From: Opitutaceae bacterium
GTDB lineage: Bacteria > Verrucomicrobiota > Verrucomicrobiia > Opitutales > Opitutaceae
DNA length: 64,000 nucleotides
Assembly: GCA_016795545.1 (NCBI GenBank)
Contig: JAEUGX010000050.1
Coordinates: 19,402-83,401, forward strand
Direction of reading: 5' to 3'
This document shows, one piece after another, positions 52,255 through 60,708 of this stretch. Both the position numbers and the translations under genes were made by a program. Within the stretch, counting starts at the first letter, position 1. Each line of letters starts with the position of its first letter. Below the pieces are notes generated by a model. That model saw only the letters and a list, made by a program, of their open reading frames with translations, did no database searches and was not told the origin of the DNA.

Positions 52255-52977
52255 CTACGGCGACCCGGCGGGCTGGTCGCGCGCCAGCCGTTCCAGGGCC
52301 TCCCGGGCGGCCGCCTCCTCGGCGACCTTTTTCGAGGTGCCGGAGCCGGTGCCGATCGATTCGCCGTTGAGGTAGACGGCCACCTCGAAGGTGCGGGCAT
52401 GCCGCGGCCCGGAGGTGCCGATCACGTCGTAGCGCAGGGCGTTGTTCCCGTGCACGGGCTGCACCCGCTCCTGGAGTCGGCCCTTCGGGTTCTCGGCCTC
52501 CTCGAACTGGGCCAGCCGCTCGGGCAGGGACCCGTACCAGCCCAGCACGAGGCGCTCCACCGTGGGCAGGTCGCTGTCGAGGTACAGGGCGCCCACGAGG
52601 GCCTCGAAGGCGTCTTCGAGGGTGGAGGCCCGCGTCCGCCCCCCGGTGTCCTCCTCTCCTTTGTTCAGCCGCAGGCCGGCGTCGAGCCCCAGGTCGCGGG
52701 CCATGCGGGTGAGGAACTCGCCCTTCGACAGCGCCGCCCGACGGCGGCTGAGAATGCCCTCGCGCTCGGTCGGATATTCGCGGAAGAGCGCGGCGGTGAG
52801 GATAAAATGGAGCACGGCGTCGCCCAGGAACTCGAGCCGCTGGTTGTGCGGGCCGGCGTCGGGGCATTCCTGCAGGTAGGACCCGTGCGTGAGCGCCTCC
52901 TGCAGCAGGGCGGGATTCGCAAAACGGTAGCCCAGGCTCTGCTGCAGGCGGGCGACGGCATCGTGGGCGGGATCCAT
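52255..52977 (-). CDS. rnc: Ribonuclease III
   Basis: RNase III cuts double-stranded RNA in rRNA and mRNA processing. The 240-residue protein has the nuclease signature QRLEFLGDAVLHF (E49, D53) and the second acidic site TLEDAFEALVGALYLD. A C-terminal dsRNA-binding domain follows (GPRHARTFEVAVYLNGESIGTGSGTSKKVAEEAAAREAL). It lies 4 bp after an ABC-2 permease gene and 88 bp before mfd, on the same strand. Confidence 0.97.
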   Translation of the reverse strand: MDPAHDAVARLQQSLGYRFANPALLQEALTHGSYLQECPDAGPHNQRLEFLGDAVLHFILTAALFREYPTEREGILSRRRAALSKGEFLTRMARDLGLDAGLRLNKGEEDTGGRTRASTLEDAFEALVGALYLDSDLPTVERLVLGWYGSLPERLAQFEEAENPKGRLQERVQPVHGNNALRYDVIGTSGPRHARTFEVAVYLNGESIGTGSGTSKKVAEEAAAREALERLARDQPAGSP

Positions 52978-52981
52978 CGGT

Positions 52982-53791
52982 TCAGGAACTGGCGCTGGCG
53001 TAGCGGCGGATGCCGCGGTTGAACACGGTGATGGCGATCGTCAACCACAATGCCGCGGCGCCGACCAGCCAGAGGGTGGGGACCAACTCGACGCCGTGGA
53101 GGAGCGTGCGGGCCGGGACGTTGGTGACGACGATGACCGGCAGCGCGTAGACGAAGATCACCGCCGCCACGCCGCGCAGCGCCTCGCGGGGCAGGCGCGA
53201 GAACTCGTTGACCCCGAAGTAGCCGCCCTCGATGCCCTTGGCGCTTTGCAGCCAGAACACCAGCGAGATGATCAGGAGCAGCGTCGCATAGTGGATCGCC
53301 AGGCCGCAGCCGACGAACAGGGCGTAGGCCGCCATCTGCCAGCCGGAAGGCTGGAGGCCGAGCCGGTGGACCGCGTAGGCGACGACGGCCAGCGCCAGGG
53401 GCGCGTTGAGAAAGCCGTCGAGATCGATCTTGCGGGTCGAGATCATGAACAGCGGGTTGCCCGGCTGCGCCATGAAGAAGTCGAAGTGCCCGCTGCGCAC
53501 GTTGCGGCCCATCTCGAACAGATTGGTCCAGAAGAAACCCATCAGCAGCCGCTGCACCAGCATGGACGTGCCGACGATGACGGTCATCTCCCACGGCCCC
53601 CAGCCGGCGATGGAGTCCGTGTGCCGGTACACCACGGCGATCAGCAGCAGGTTGACGCCCATCCAGAACAGCTCGACCAGCGACCACATGATGAAGTCCG
53701 CGCGAAACATCATGGTGCGCACGAGCGAATAGCGGGCCGAGGCCAGCCAGAGCCGGGTGTAATGGGCCAGGGACATGCGCGGCGAGCTCAT
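52982..53791 (-). CDS. ABC-2 family transporter permease (ABC2_membrane_6 type), second of a pair
   Basis: A 269-residue membrane protein with about six hydrophobic segments (LVELFWMGVNLLLIAVVY, ALFVGCGLAIHYATLLLIISLVFWL, AVIFVYALPVIVVTNVPA). MVRT-type phrases and FWTNLFEMGRNVRSGHFDFFMAQPGNPLFM match the ABC2_membrane_6 (DUF990-like) exporter permeases, which come as two adjacent paralogues plus an ATPase. The ATPase gene is not adjacent here. The substrate is unknown. It is 19 bp after the first permease. Confidence 0.88.
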   Translation of the reverse strand: MSSPRMSLAHYTRLWLASARYSLVRTMMFRADFIMWSLVELFWMGVNLLLIAVVYRHTDSIAGWGPWEMTVIVGTSMLVQRLLMGFFWTNLFEMGRNVRSGHFDFFMAQPGNPLFMISTRKIDLDGFLNAPLALAVVAYAVHRLGLQPSGWQMAAYALFVGCGLAIHYATLLLIISLVFWLQSAKGIEGGYFGVNEFSRLPREALRGVAAVIFVYALPVIVVTNVPARTLLHGVELVPTLWLVGAAALWLTIAITVFNRGIRRYASASS

Positions 53792-53810
53792 CGGGGGGCT
53801 TGGTCGGTGC

Positions 53811-54623
53811 TCACCCGCCGACTGCCGTGTGGCGCCGCAGGCCGCGGTGCCACAGCAGCTGGGCTACGCCGAGGAGCGCGATGACCCAGAAAAGCTGAAT
53901 GCCGAGTCCGCGGAGGATGAACGCCTCGTCGGTGATGCGGCCCGTGAGCAGGGCGACCGGGAAATACATCTGGTAGTAATAAGGCAGGTAGGCGGAGAAG
54001 TCGTACAGCCAGCGGGGCAGCAGATCGAGCGGGAAGACCTGTCCGCCGAGGACGGTTTCCACCGCCAGGGACAGGATGATGAACGACTGGATCTCGAGGA
54101 ACCAGAACGTGAGCAGGCCGAAGCAGTAGGCGATGGTGAACTGGATGAGCGCCGACATGACCAGGGCCGGGACGGCGGCCGCATAGTTCCAGCTCAGCGG
54201 CGGCAGCGTGAGGTAGGGCGCCAGCAGGGGCAGGGCCAGCAGCACGGGCAGCAGCGCCAGGGCGCCCGACACCAGGCGCGCGGAGACGAAGACGGTGAGG
54301 CGGTAGAGGTAGTAGTTGACCGGCTTCAGCAGGAACTGGTTGATGAGGCCGTTGCGGATGTCCTCCGACACCTCGTAATCCTCGTTCATCGCGCTGATGA
54401 AGAACTGCAGGACCAGCATGACGATGAAGTAGGTGAGGGTCTGGCGCAAGTCGAAGCCGCCCACCTGGGTCTGGCCCGCAAAGGCCGCGCCCCAGAGGAT
54501 GAAGACGAACGCCAGGTGGACCAGCGAGAAGGCCGCCCGGACGGCGAAATTCCAGCGGTAGACGAGGCTGCTTTGCAGCCCGACGACGAAGACGGCTCGG
54601 TATTTGGCGAGGACGGCGAGCAT
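53811..54623 (-). CDS. ABC-2 family transporter permease (ABC2_membrane_6 type), first of a pair
   Basis: A 270-residue membrane protein, paralogous to the following permease. It has about six hydrophobic segments (SLVHLAFVFILWGAAF, TLTYFIVMLVLQFFISA, LLPVLLALPLLAPYL, IQFTIAYCFGLLTFWFL). The phrase EDIRNGLINQFLLKPVNYYLYRL is the equivalent of the partner's NVRSGHFDFFMAQPGNPLF, a family hallmark before the central membrane segments. It lies 49 bp after parA. The cognate ATP-binding subunit is missing from the window. Confidence 0.88.
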   Translation of the reverse strand: MLAVLAKYRAVFVVGLQSSLVYRWNFAVRAAFSLVHLAFVFILWGAAFAGQTQVGGFDLRQTLTYFIVMLVLQFFISAMNEDYEVSEDIRNGLINQFLLKPVNYYLYRLTVFVSARLVSGALALLPVLLALPLLAPYLTLPPLSWNYAAAVPALVMSALIQFTIAYCFGLLTFWFLEIQSFIILSLAVETVLGGQVFPLDLLPRWLYDFSAYLPYYYQMYFPVALLTGRITDEAFILRGLGIQLFWVIALLGVAQLLWHRGLRRHTAVGG

Positions 54624-54672
54624 GCGGGACGACCGGGATCAGTAGCCGGCGGCGGCGGAACCGCAAGCGCGG

Positions 54673-55476
54673 CTAGGGTGCGGGCGGCGCGTCATTTTCC
54701 TTCAGGTGGAAGCGGCTGATGATCTCCTTGCCGAGCGCCCGGTAGGCGACGGCGCCGGGCCCCTGCGGATCGTAGGCGAAGATCGGCTTGCCGAAGCTCG
54801 GGGCCTCGCTCAGCCGCACGGTGCGCGGGATGACGGTCTGGAAAATCTTGTCGGGCAGGTGCTGCCGGACCTCGTCCACGACCTGCTTCGACAGGTTCGT
54901 GCGGCTGTCGAACATGGTCATGATGATCCCGCCGACGTCGAGGGCGGGGTTGATGCCGGCGCTCTTGAGCCGCTCGACGACCTTGAGGATCTGGCCGAGG
55001 CCCTCCAGCGCCATGTATTCGCACTGGAGCGCGATGAGGAGATGGTCCGCCGCCGCGAGCGAGTTCATGGACAGCATGCCGAGGGCGGGCGGACAATCGA
55101 TGATGATGGCCCGGTAGCCGCCCGAATTGCGCAGCGGTTCGAGCACGGAACGGAGGCGCAGCAGGTAGTTCGGCTGCTGGGCCAGCTCGATTTCAATCGC
55201 CGCGAGGTCGACCTCGGCGGGGATGAGCGCCAGGTGCGGCCAGGCCGTCGGCGTCAGCATCTCGAAGCCGCTGCCTTCGCCACGGAGGGGGCCGTACAGG
55301 CTCTTGCCCTCCTGTTTTTCCACGCCCAGCGCGCTGGTGGCATTGGCCTGGGGATCGAGGTCGACGACCAGGGTGTGGACCTTGCGCTCCGCGAGCGCGG
55401 CGGCGAGATTGACCGCGGTGGTCGTCTTGCCGACGCCGCCCTTCTGGTTCGCGATGGTGAAAACGATGCAGGACAT
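54673..55476 (-). CDS. ParA/Soj-family chromosome partitioning ATPase
   Basis: A 267-residue protein with the deviant Walker A motif KGGVGKTTT (residues 12-20), Walker B-like YRAIIIDCPPALGMLS, the VDLDPQANAT motif and a QTVIPRTVRLSEAPSFG segment typical of chromosomal Soj/ParA. ParA dimers on DNA move ParB-parS complexes to the cell poles. The ATG at 55476 gives the standard N-terminus; a longer frame to 55521 adds a non-conserved leader. parB, usually directly downstream, is absent; two ABC permeases follow instead. Confidence 0.93.
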   Translation of the reverse strand: MSCIVFTIANQKGGVGKTTTAVNLAAALAERKVHTLVVDLDPQANATSALGVEKQEGKSLYGPLRGEGSGFEMLTPTAWPHLALIPAEVDLAAIEIELAQQPNYLLRLRSVLEPLRNSGGYRAIIIDCPPALGMLSMNSLAAADHLLIALQCEYMALEGLGQILKVVERLKSAGINPALDVGGIIMTMFDSRTNLSKQVVDEVRQHLPDKIFQTVIPRTVRLSEAPSFGKPIFAYDPQGPGAVAYRALGKEIISRFHLKENDAPPAP

Positions 55477-55657
55477 GGATGAAGCTGGGGCGACTAATGA
55501 CGATTGCCGCGTCGCACGCAAGCCCGTCGCCGATGCCGCGGTCGGACATGATGATGTAGCAGAAAAGCAATATTACGCCGCACCTCGCGCAGTTCGTCGA
55601 CAACGTCTGGTTCAGACTCGACGCTGCCATAATTACGGTGGAACCGACGACACCCGG

Positions 55658-56006
55658 ATGGGACGCTTTTCAGTGGCTGCGAACTCCACGAACTCGTTAG
55701 CTGATGGCGTCTGCAGAAGAACGAATGCCACAGAATTGCCGGTGCGGCTGATAGCGGAGCAGACGGCGTGGGTGCTGGACAGTCAGCCGCATGATGTACC
55801 CGTGCTGGTGGCGGCGCGGCTGCTCCAGTCCCCGGGGATTCCGCAACCGAACAGCGTGAAGTATTTCGCGGCGGTGGACGTGCTTGAGCTGGATGGCGAA
55901 GATGACCAACGCCGTCAGCCAGCATTGGTGCACGAAGACTCAAAACAAGCCTGCCCGGCCGCAGGTGAAGATCGGTCAGTTGATGGAGTTCAGTCTGCCG
56001 GCGTGA
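55658..56006 (+). pseudogene. Frameshifted small gene (helix-turn-helix-like family common in Verrucomicrobiota)
   Basis: From the ATG at 55658 the frame reads through LPVRLIAEQTAWVLDSQPHD and NSVKYFAAVDVLEL (near 55888). In this frame the sequence then becomes low-quality. In the frame one base on, starting at 55890, coding-like sequence resumes: WMAKMTNAVSQHWCTK, then QVKIGQLMEFSLPA and a stop at 56006. I recall intact relatives reading A-E-Q-A-A-W-V-L-N-C-Q-P-H-D ... L-E-L-A-K-D-R-x-W-L-A-K-x-T. A deletion of roughly 14-17 bases after LEL would explain the break. It marks the start of the accessory region. Confidence 0.55.
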
Positions 56007-56095
56007 GTACGTATAATTCAGCAGGTGAGATGCTTAGATAAGATTTCAAAAAATCAGGACTTGAAACTAGATAAACAAATACGTAACGTTTTATT

Positions 56096-56644
56096 GTGCC
56101 ATATGAATCCCTCAGTCGAAACCGAATCACTCAAGCCCTTCGTCGCTTGGGCGAACTGGCGCGTGAGCAAAAGGTAACTTTAGAAATCTCCCTCTACGGC
56201 GGCGCCGTGTTCACGCTGGTTTTTGGCTCTCGTGACGCGACCAAGGACGTGGACGCCGTAGTGCGCCAAAGTGAGATCGGCAAAACGCTGGCTGCTAAAG
56301 TGGCGGCTGAACTCGGCCTGCCCGTCGATTGGTTGAACGATGACGTGAGGCAGTTCCTGGCCGAGAGGGAAGCGAAGCGTCGCACACCCGAAACCGACTT
56401 CGGAGAAGGCGTCAGCATCGTGGTGCCGACGGCGGCCTATCTCCTTGCGATGAAACTTCGTGCCTGTCGCCCGCCGTTGCCTGGTTACGCGGGCGACTAT
56501 GGCGATATTCGTTTCCTGGTTCAGAAAATGGGCATCAAAACGGTCGAGGAGGCCGAGGCGTTCCACAATAAGTTCTTCCCGCACGATGCGCTGAAGGTCG
56601 AGGCCCGCGAGGTCGTCAAACACGCAATTCACTCCAGAAAATGA
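56096..56644 (+). CDS. DUF6036-like nucleotidyltransferase-fold protein
   Basis: A 182-residue protein with the minimal nucleotidyltransferase signature: G35-G36 in ISLYGGAVFTLVF, then D51-V-D53 in RDATKDVDAVV, with spacing as in AbiEii/DUF6036-type enzymes. VPTAAYLLAMKLRACRPP and GDYGDIRFLVQKMG follow and are family-typical. Related enzymes act as toxins in toxin-antitoxin or abortive-infection modules by modifying tRNA or other molecules. The GTG at 56096 is used, since no upstream ATG fits. Its stop overlaps the next gene (ATGA), which suggests a two-gene module. Confidence 0.7.
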   Translation: MPYESLSRNRITQALRRLGELAREQKVTLEISLYGGAVFTLVFGSRDATKDVDAVVRQSEIGKTLAAKVAAELGLPVDWLNDDVRQFLAEREAKRRTPETDFGEGVSIVVPTAAYLLAMKLRACRPPLPGYAGDYGDIRFLVQKMGIKTVEEAEAFHNKFFPHDALKVEAREVVKHAIHSRK

Positions 56645-57183
56645 TCACTCGCCCGAAATCCTTGAAGCAAGTTGCCGAGCAGTCCGGTTCGCTAAGCGAG
56701 TTCGGTCTGAATCTGCGTGACTGGCTGCATGAGTTGCGCCGGGCGTCGTCGCGCGCCCAAGCCGTGGCGATGGTCGCCGACGAGCCGCCCCGCCTTCACG
56801 ATAAGTTTCCTCAAGGCCACATCGCCGATGCCTGGCTCGGAGCATATGCCGAGCACCTGGCGCGAAAGGTCGAGCGCACCGCGCCGGCTTGGGCTTTCGC
56901 GCCCGAGCGCGTCGCGAGCGACCCCATTTTTGACGAGAATGCCGATACCCCGACCCTGCGCGCGTTGGCGTTGGCGCATGCCCCGGCAGCCTTCAAGCGG
57001 CGAAATATTTTTACGCCTTCGGTGGATCTCCCGCTTCGGTTGCGAGCTGGCCGGCCCGCAAAATCCGTTGAGGAGAAACGGGAAAAAAACGCGGAGCGCC
57101 AGCGCCGGTTCCGCCGGGCGCGCCGCGAAGAGTTGGCTGCACTGCGAAAATTAGTAGGGAAATCAAAATTGGCGAGAGCGTGA
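56641..57183 (+). CDS. Partner protein of the nucleotidyltransferase, unknown function
   Basis: A 180-residue protein. The body has LNLRDWLHELRRASSRAQA, a PPRL segment, then ADAWLGAYAEHLARKVER, APAWAFAPERV and HAPAAFKRRNIFTPSVDLPL. I recall these blocks from uncharacterised proteins next to DUF6036-type nucleotidyltransferases. The tail is strongly basic (KREKNAERQRRFRRARREEL) and may bind nucleic acid. ATGA overlap with the upstream gene suggests co-translation. It may be an antitoxin or a substrate adaptor; which member is toxic cannot be told. Confidence 0.65.
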   Translation: MITRPKSLKQVAEQSGSLSEFGLNLRDWLHELRRASSRAQAVAMVADEPPRLHDKFPQGHIADAWLGAYAEHLARKVERTAPAWAFAPERVASDPIFDENADTPTLRALALAHAPAAFKRRNIFTPSVDLPLRLRAGRPAKSVEEKREKNAERQRRFRRARREELAALRKLVGKSKLARA

Positions 57184-57438
57184 AGCCTCCCCCCATGGCG
57201 TTGGGCTGAGAACTTTGTCCTGAACAGGGGGCGGAGGCTCCGACGAGCGCTCTGCTCTTGTGCGCGGAAAGCCACAACCTCCAGCCGGCATTGGCAGAAG
57301 AAGAACCGACGTGGCGCAGAGCCCGTCAAATTTCGCTCTTCCGAGGCTAGTGATGCGCAAGCCAACCCGCCGCAAGCAGCTGCCTAATGAATATCAAAAA
57401 TGATTGCTTATAGTCATCTTTTAGCTATTAACGATCAT

Positions 57439-57759
57439 ATGTTATCGCTTACAACAGAGGCTGACGTTGTGCGCGAGACCCGCGAATCCGTGCGGGCTCA
57501 TCGCTTGGCGCTGGCCTGGCGACAGGAGGACTTGGCACGGAAAAGTGGGGTTGGAGTCGCAACCCTCCGTCGCTTTGAACTCACCGGCCGCATCGGGTTC
57601 AATGCCTTGGCGAAACTGCTCGTCACTCTGGGTCTCGCGGATCGGGTTCTGGCCGCGTTGAAGCCGATGGCGGCGCAACCCCGCGACATCCCCGAATTTC
57701 TTGCTGAAGGACAGGAACCCGCACGTCGGCGCGCGCCGCGTGCTCCCAAAGGAGCCTAA
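57439..57759 (+). CDS. hipB: HipB-like XRE-family antitoxin
   Basis: A 106-residue protein with an XRE helix-turn-helix: ESVRAHRLALAWRQEDLARKSGVGVATLRRFELTGRIGFNALAKLL. It ends in a basic tail (ARRRAPRAPKG). The ATG at 57439 is preferred; an upstream start at 57400 adds 13 residues. CGAT-N8-ATCG (57432-57447) spans this start and has the spacing of HipB operators, which would allow autorepression. The gene lies 3 bp before hipA, as in classical hipBA modules. Confidence 0.85.
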   Translation: MLSLTTEADVVRETRESVRAHRLALAWRQEDLARKSGVGVATLRRFELTGRIGFNALAKLLVTLGLADRVLAALKPMAAQPRDIPEFLAEGQEPARRRAPRAPKGA

Positions 57760-57762
57760 GCC

Positions 57763-59154
57763 ATGGACGAGCCCGACGTCATCCAACTCCAATTCCTTGG
57801 CCAGCCCATGGGCACACTGGCGCATCGGGCCCGCGACGGCACGCATGCGCTCGAACTCGAACGTTCCTTCGTCGCCCAGCGCCATCAGCTTTCGCCTGTT
57901 CACCTGCCGTTGGAATCGTTTGCGCAGGGACCACGGTTTTTTAGGGCGGGCGATTCGCCGTTTGCCGGCGGGCTTCCCGGACTGATTGCAGATTCGCTGC
58001 CGGATGCTTGGGGCGAACGAATGCTGAAATCAGAGGCGCCCGGCGTGCGCACGATTGTCGGCAAGCTGGCGGCCATCGGTGAACGCGGCCCAGGGGCGAT
58101 TACGTTCGTGCCGCCGATTGCGAAGGGCGCGGACACCGAATCAGTCACGGTCAATCTCGCGCGCCTCTCCGACGAAGCCGCGAAGATTGTCCAAACCCCG
58201 ACAATTCTAACGCCATCAAAGGTGGATCATGCCTTGGCGCACGGCGGCAGCAGTCTGGGAGGCGCTCGCCCGAAAGTCTCGGCCCATCTGCCCGACAGCG
58301 GTGAATTCCTCGATCTTCACGAAATTCGAATTGGCGGCCCGGTACCGGAGGGACATCACCCGAGCATCGTCAAATTTTCGCCGGCGGATGGCGAGGCCAC
58401 CGGTCAGCTCGAATTCCTCTACTGGAAGTTGGCAAAGAAGGCGGGGATCGATGTGCCTCGCGCCTGCCTCATCAACGACGGCGCCCGGAGTCATTTCGCG
58501 GTCACGCGCTTCGACCGCATCCAGAAGCCGGACGGCACCTGGACGCGGCGCCATGTGCACACGCTCTCGGGTCTGCTGCATCAACGGGCCTCGGACGGGA
58601 ATCTCGACTATCGGGATTTCATTCGCGCCTCGCGCACGCTTTGCGATGCGTCCGCCGCCCGTGAGTGCTTTCGACGTGCGGTCTTCAACCTCGTCGCCGG
58701 CAACCGCGACGACCACGGTCGCAACCACGCCTTCCGCTACGATGAAAAGACGCGGGCCTGGTCATTGACTCCCGCCTATGACCTGACTCCAAGCGTGGCC
58801 AACAACCTGATCGGGTTGTCTTGGATGGGCTCCACGGTCATTCCGCAGCGATTCGCTCAGGTCGTGCAACTTGCCGAAGCCGGTGGGATTGAGCGAAAGG
58901 AAGCGAAGGCCATCTACGAATCAGTGGAAACCGCGGTTCTGGGTGGCTGGAAGGAAGCCGCGAAGTACGCGGGTGTCCCCAGCGCCATCGCCACCGCTTG
59001 GGAAAAGGAGATCTTCTCGCACACCCGCGCCCTGCGCGAGGATGTCGCCGCAGCCGCGCGGCCGAAGATCCGCCCGGCTTCCGACGAGACGCCAGCCCCT
59101 CGCCGGCGGATCAAGCGGGCACCAGGTTCGCAAGGCTCCCGAATGTCTCTCTAA
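57763..59154 (+). CDS. hipA: HipA-type serine/threonine kinase toxin
   Basis: HipA kinases phosphorylate targets such as glutamyl-tRNA synthetase and induce dormancy. The 463-residue protein has the N-terminal subdomain (FRAGDSPFAGGLPGLIADSLPDAWG) and the GGARPK nucleotide loop at 166-171. The catalytic loop FNLVAGNRDDHGRNHAF has D316/D317 and N321, and the metal-binding aspartate is at 340 (TPAYDLTP). All key residues are intact. A basic, proline-rich C-terminal tail of about 40 residues extends beyond the kinase. It forms a complete toxin-antitoxin pair with hipB. Confidence 0.92.
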   Translation: MDEPDVIQLQFLGQPMGTLAHRARDGTHALELERSFVAQRHQLSPVHLPLESFAQGPRFFRAGDSPFAGGLPGLIADSLPDAWGERMLKSEAPGVRTIVGKLAAIGERGPGAITFVPPIAKGADTESVTVNLARLSDEAAKIVQTPTILTPSKVDHALAHGGSSLGGARPKVSAHLPDSGEFLDLHEIRIGGPVPEGHHPSIVKFSPADGEATGQLEFLYWKLAKKAGIDVPRACLINDGARSHFAVTRFDRIQKPDGTWTRRHVHTLSGLLHQRASDGNLDYRDFIRASRTLCDASAARECFRRAVFNLVAGNRDDHGRNHAFRYDEKTRAWSLTPAYDLTPSVANNLIGLSWMGSTVIPQRFAQVVQLAEAGGIERKEAKAIYESVETAVLGGWKEAAKYAGVPSAIATAWEKEIFSHTRALREDVAAAARPKIRPASDETPAPRRRIKRAPGSQGSRMSL

Positions 59155-59181
59155 GTCCGTCGAAAGTACTACGACGCTCAA

Positions 59182-59400
59182 TTAGCCGGTTGCCACTGGC
59201 GGCAGCGGGACGACTGGTGCGGCCGCTGTTTGCTCATAATCCTCGAGTGGAGGTAGAGTGACTTTGGCCTGCCGCGCGTAGGTGCAGTGGACGGCCTTGC
59301 TGTTGTGGCCGAGGGCGAGCTGTGCGAAGCGCTCTGGATAGGCTCGGGCGATCTGCAAATTGAGCGCCGGTTGTCGTTCTGCCTGATTCCTGGCCAGCAC
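59182..59400 (-). pseudogene. C-terminal remnant of a tyrosine recombinase/integrase
   Basis: Minus-strand sequence encodes LQIARAYPERFAQLALGHNS then KAVHCTYARQAKVTLPPLEDYE. This matches the end of verrucomicrobial phage-type integrases, where L-G-H-x-S-K-A-V-H-x-x-Y carries the catalytic His and Tyr. The frame is open back to 59529, but the upstream part does not look like an integrase and has no Arg-rich catalytic core. It is therefore a fragment left after deletion. Its presence supports past mobility of this region. Confidence 0.6.
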
Positions 59401-59491
59401 GATCTGTTCGGCTGTATCACCTGCGCAGGGATAGCGGGTAGTCGGCGGGTTAGTTCCGATTACGCTCAGTTCTTTCGGAGTGAAAGAAAGA

Positions 59492-59510
59492 GTGTCCGTT
59501 TTGGTGTCCG
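59492..59510 (-). repeat. 19-bp direct repeat, copy 1
   Basis: GTGTCCGTTTTGGTGTCCG on the plus strand, identical to 59685-59703. On the minus strand it encodes D-T-K-T-D-T in the frame that leads into the integrase remnant. Confidence 0.6.
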
Positions 59511-59684
59511 GTCGGCCCTCCTTCGCATTTCATGCTACGGAGGGCACTTATCGGCTTCCGATAAGTGGAGGTGCGGGGCGGAATCGGCGGCCTTCAGGGT
59601 GATTGCAACGCCACTTTCCCCACTTCTCAGAGTGAACCAAGCCTAATCTCGAACTACTCCTGAACCACCTTTTTGAGCATTTTG

Positions 59685-59703
59685 GTGTCCGTTTTGGTGT
59701 CCG
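59685..59703 (-). repeat. 19-bp direct repeat, copy 2
   Basis: Identical to 59492-59510, 193 bp away. On the minus strand it sits inside a 30-codon frame (59746-59654) that encodes A-D-T-K-T-D-T-K and a lysine-rich end. Confidence 0.6.
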
Positions 59704-59792
59704 CTAACTGATCGAGGTCTCGACCAGTTTCGCGCAATGTAGGCATCGGCAGACTGGCGTTCTGCCGAAGGCACCTCCAGTAGCCAGCCCTC

Positions 59793-60509
59793 TCAAGCAT
59801 CCCCTTTTGCGATCATTGGAAAAACCCGACACCGGGTGCCCAAAAGCAGCGAGCGGCTTTCCACGAAACTATGCACAATTCCCAGCAGCCGCACGTTGTC
59901 GCTGTAGCATCCCCAGATCGCGCCGCCGCTCACCCCTTCAACGCCCTCTTTGGGCGGCCGCTTGATGGCCTCTCCTTCGCTCCACAGTTTTGCATCGAAA
60001 AGCACCATCAGCGTGACACTGGGGTCGCGTCCATAGCGCTGTATGCGCTCCAAGGAAGCCAACTGGCCCCGGTATTCCATCGCCTGCACGGAGAAAGCCT
60101 GGCGGTTACCCTCGACCGGTTGCACGCGCATCCACGGATAGCCAACCACCATGCAAGCCCCTTCCCCGGGCGTCACGTCCGCGTGATCTATGGTATTCCG
60201 ACGAGCGGGAAGAAAGGCATGGCCTCCTGCTACCAGCTTGTCGGCTTCCTCCTGGGTCAATCGGGTGTAGGCCAGATCAACCACCTCTCCATCTCGGGAA
60301 CGGTATATCGTCTCGGTGAGGAGAAAAAAGTCCGGCGCACCCGGCAGCCACAGTTCACGGTAGCGCGCCCGGTCGAAGACATGCGCGGCACTAAATACCC
60401 AGTAGCCTGCACCATCCCGGATCAGCACCGCCGAGCCAACCGGCTCCAAGAGGCCATCGGACGATGGTGCGTAAACAGGAGTAACTACACGGCCGAATCG
60501 CTCAGGCAT
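59793..60509 (-). CDS. Trypsin-fold serine protease-like protein in defence-island context
   Basis: A 238-residue protein with a chymotrypsin-fold pattern. PVGSAVLIRDGAGYWVFSAA is followed by HVF with catalytic H43. D78 is in GEVVDLAYTRL, and S194 in GVEGVSGGAIWG (the G-x-S-G-G motif). The triad appears complete. No signal peptide is visible, so it probably acts inside the cell. Trypsin-like proteases occur as effectors in several bacterial defence systems. It is divergent from the Z1 ATPase with a 199-bp gap, so a shared promoter region is plausible. Confidence 0.75.
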   Translation of the reverse strand: MPERFGRVVTPVYAPSSDGLLEPVGSAVLIRDGAGYWVFSAAHVFDRARYRELWLPGAPDFFLLTETIYRSRDGEVVDLAYTRLTQEEADKLVAGGHAFLPARRNTIDHADVTPGEGACMVVGYPWMRVQPVEGNRQAFSVQAMEYRGQLASLERIQRYGRDPSVTLMVLFDAKLWSEGEAIKRPPKEGVEGVSGGAIWGCYSDNVRLLGIVHSFVESRSLLLGTRCRVFPMIAKGDA

Positions 60510-60708
60510 GGCGGTTTATTCCGTCGGCAGGCGTTCGTGGCAACGGTGATCGCTGAGAATTCCCGCCCAAGATAACGTAGCATTTCCGCCATATCCTGCT
60601 AGGAATTAACCATTCTTGTCACCGGACCACCGAGGCGCTTTGGGCCAAGCGCCTCGATCGTTTTGGGTCCGGGGCATACCCGCAATGCTCCCCAAAAATA
60701 ATGGCCCC

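Noticed and set aside
48946..52370. Two long alternative frames (about 1,090 and 990 codons) overlapping mfd
   Set aside because: Mfd carries all helicase motifs in its own frame; the others are Arg/Pro- or Asp/Glu/Val-rich shadows.
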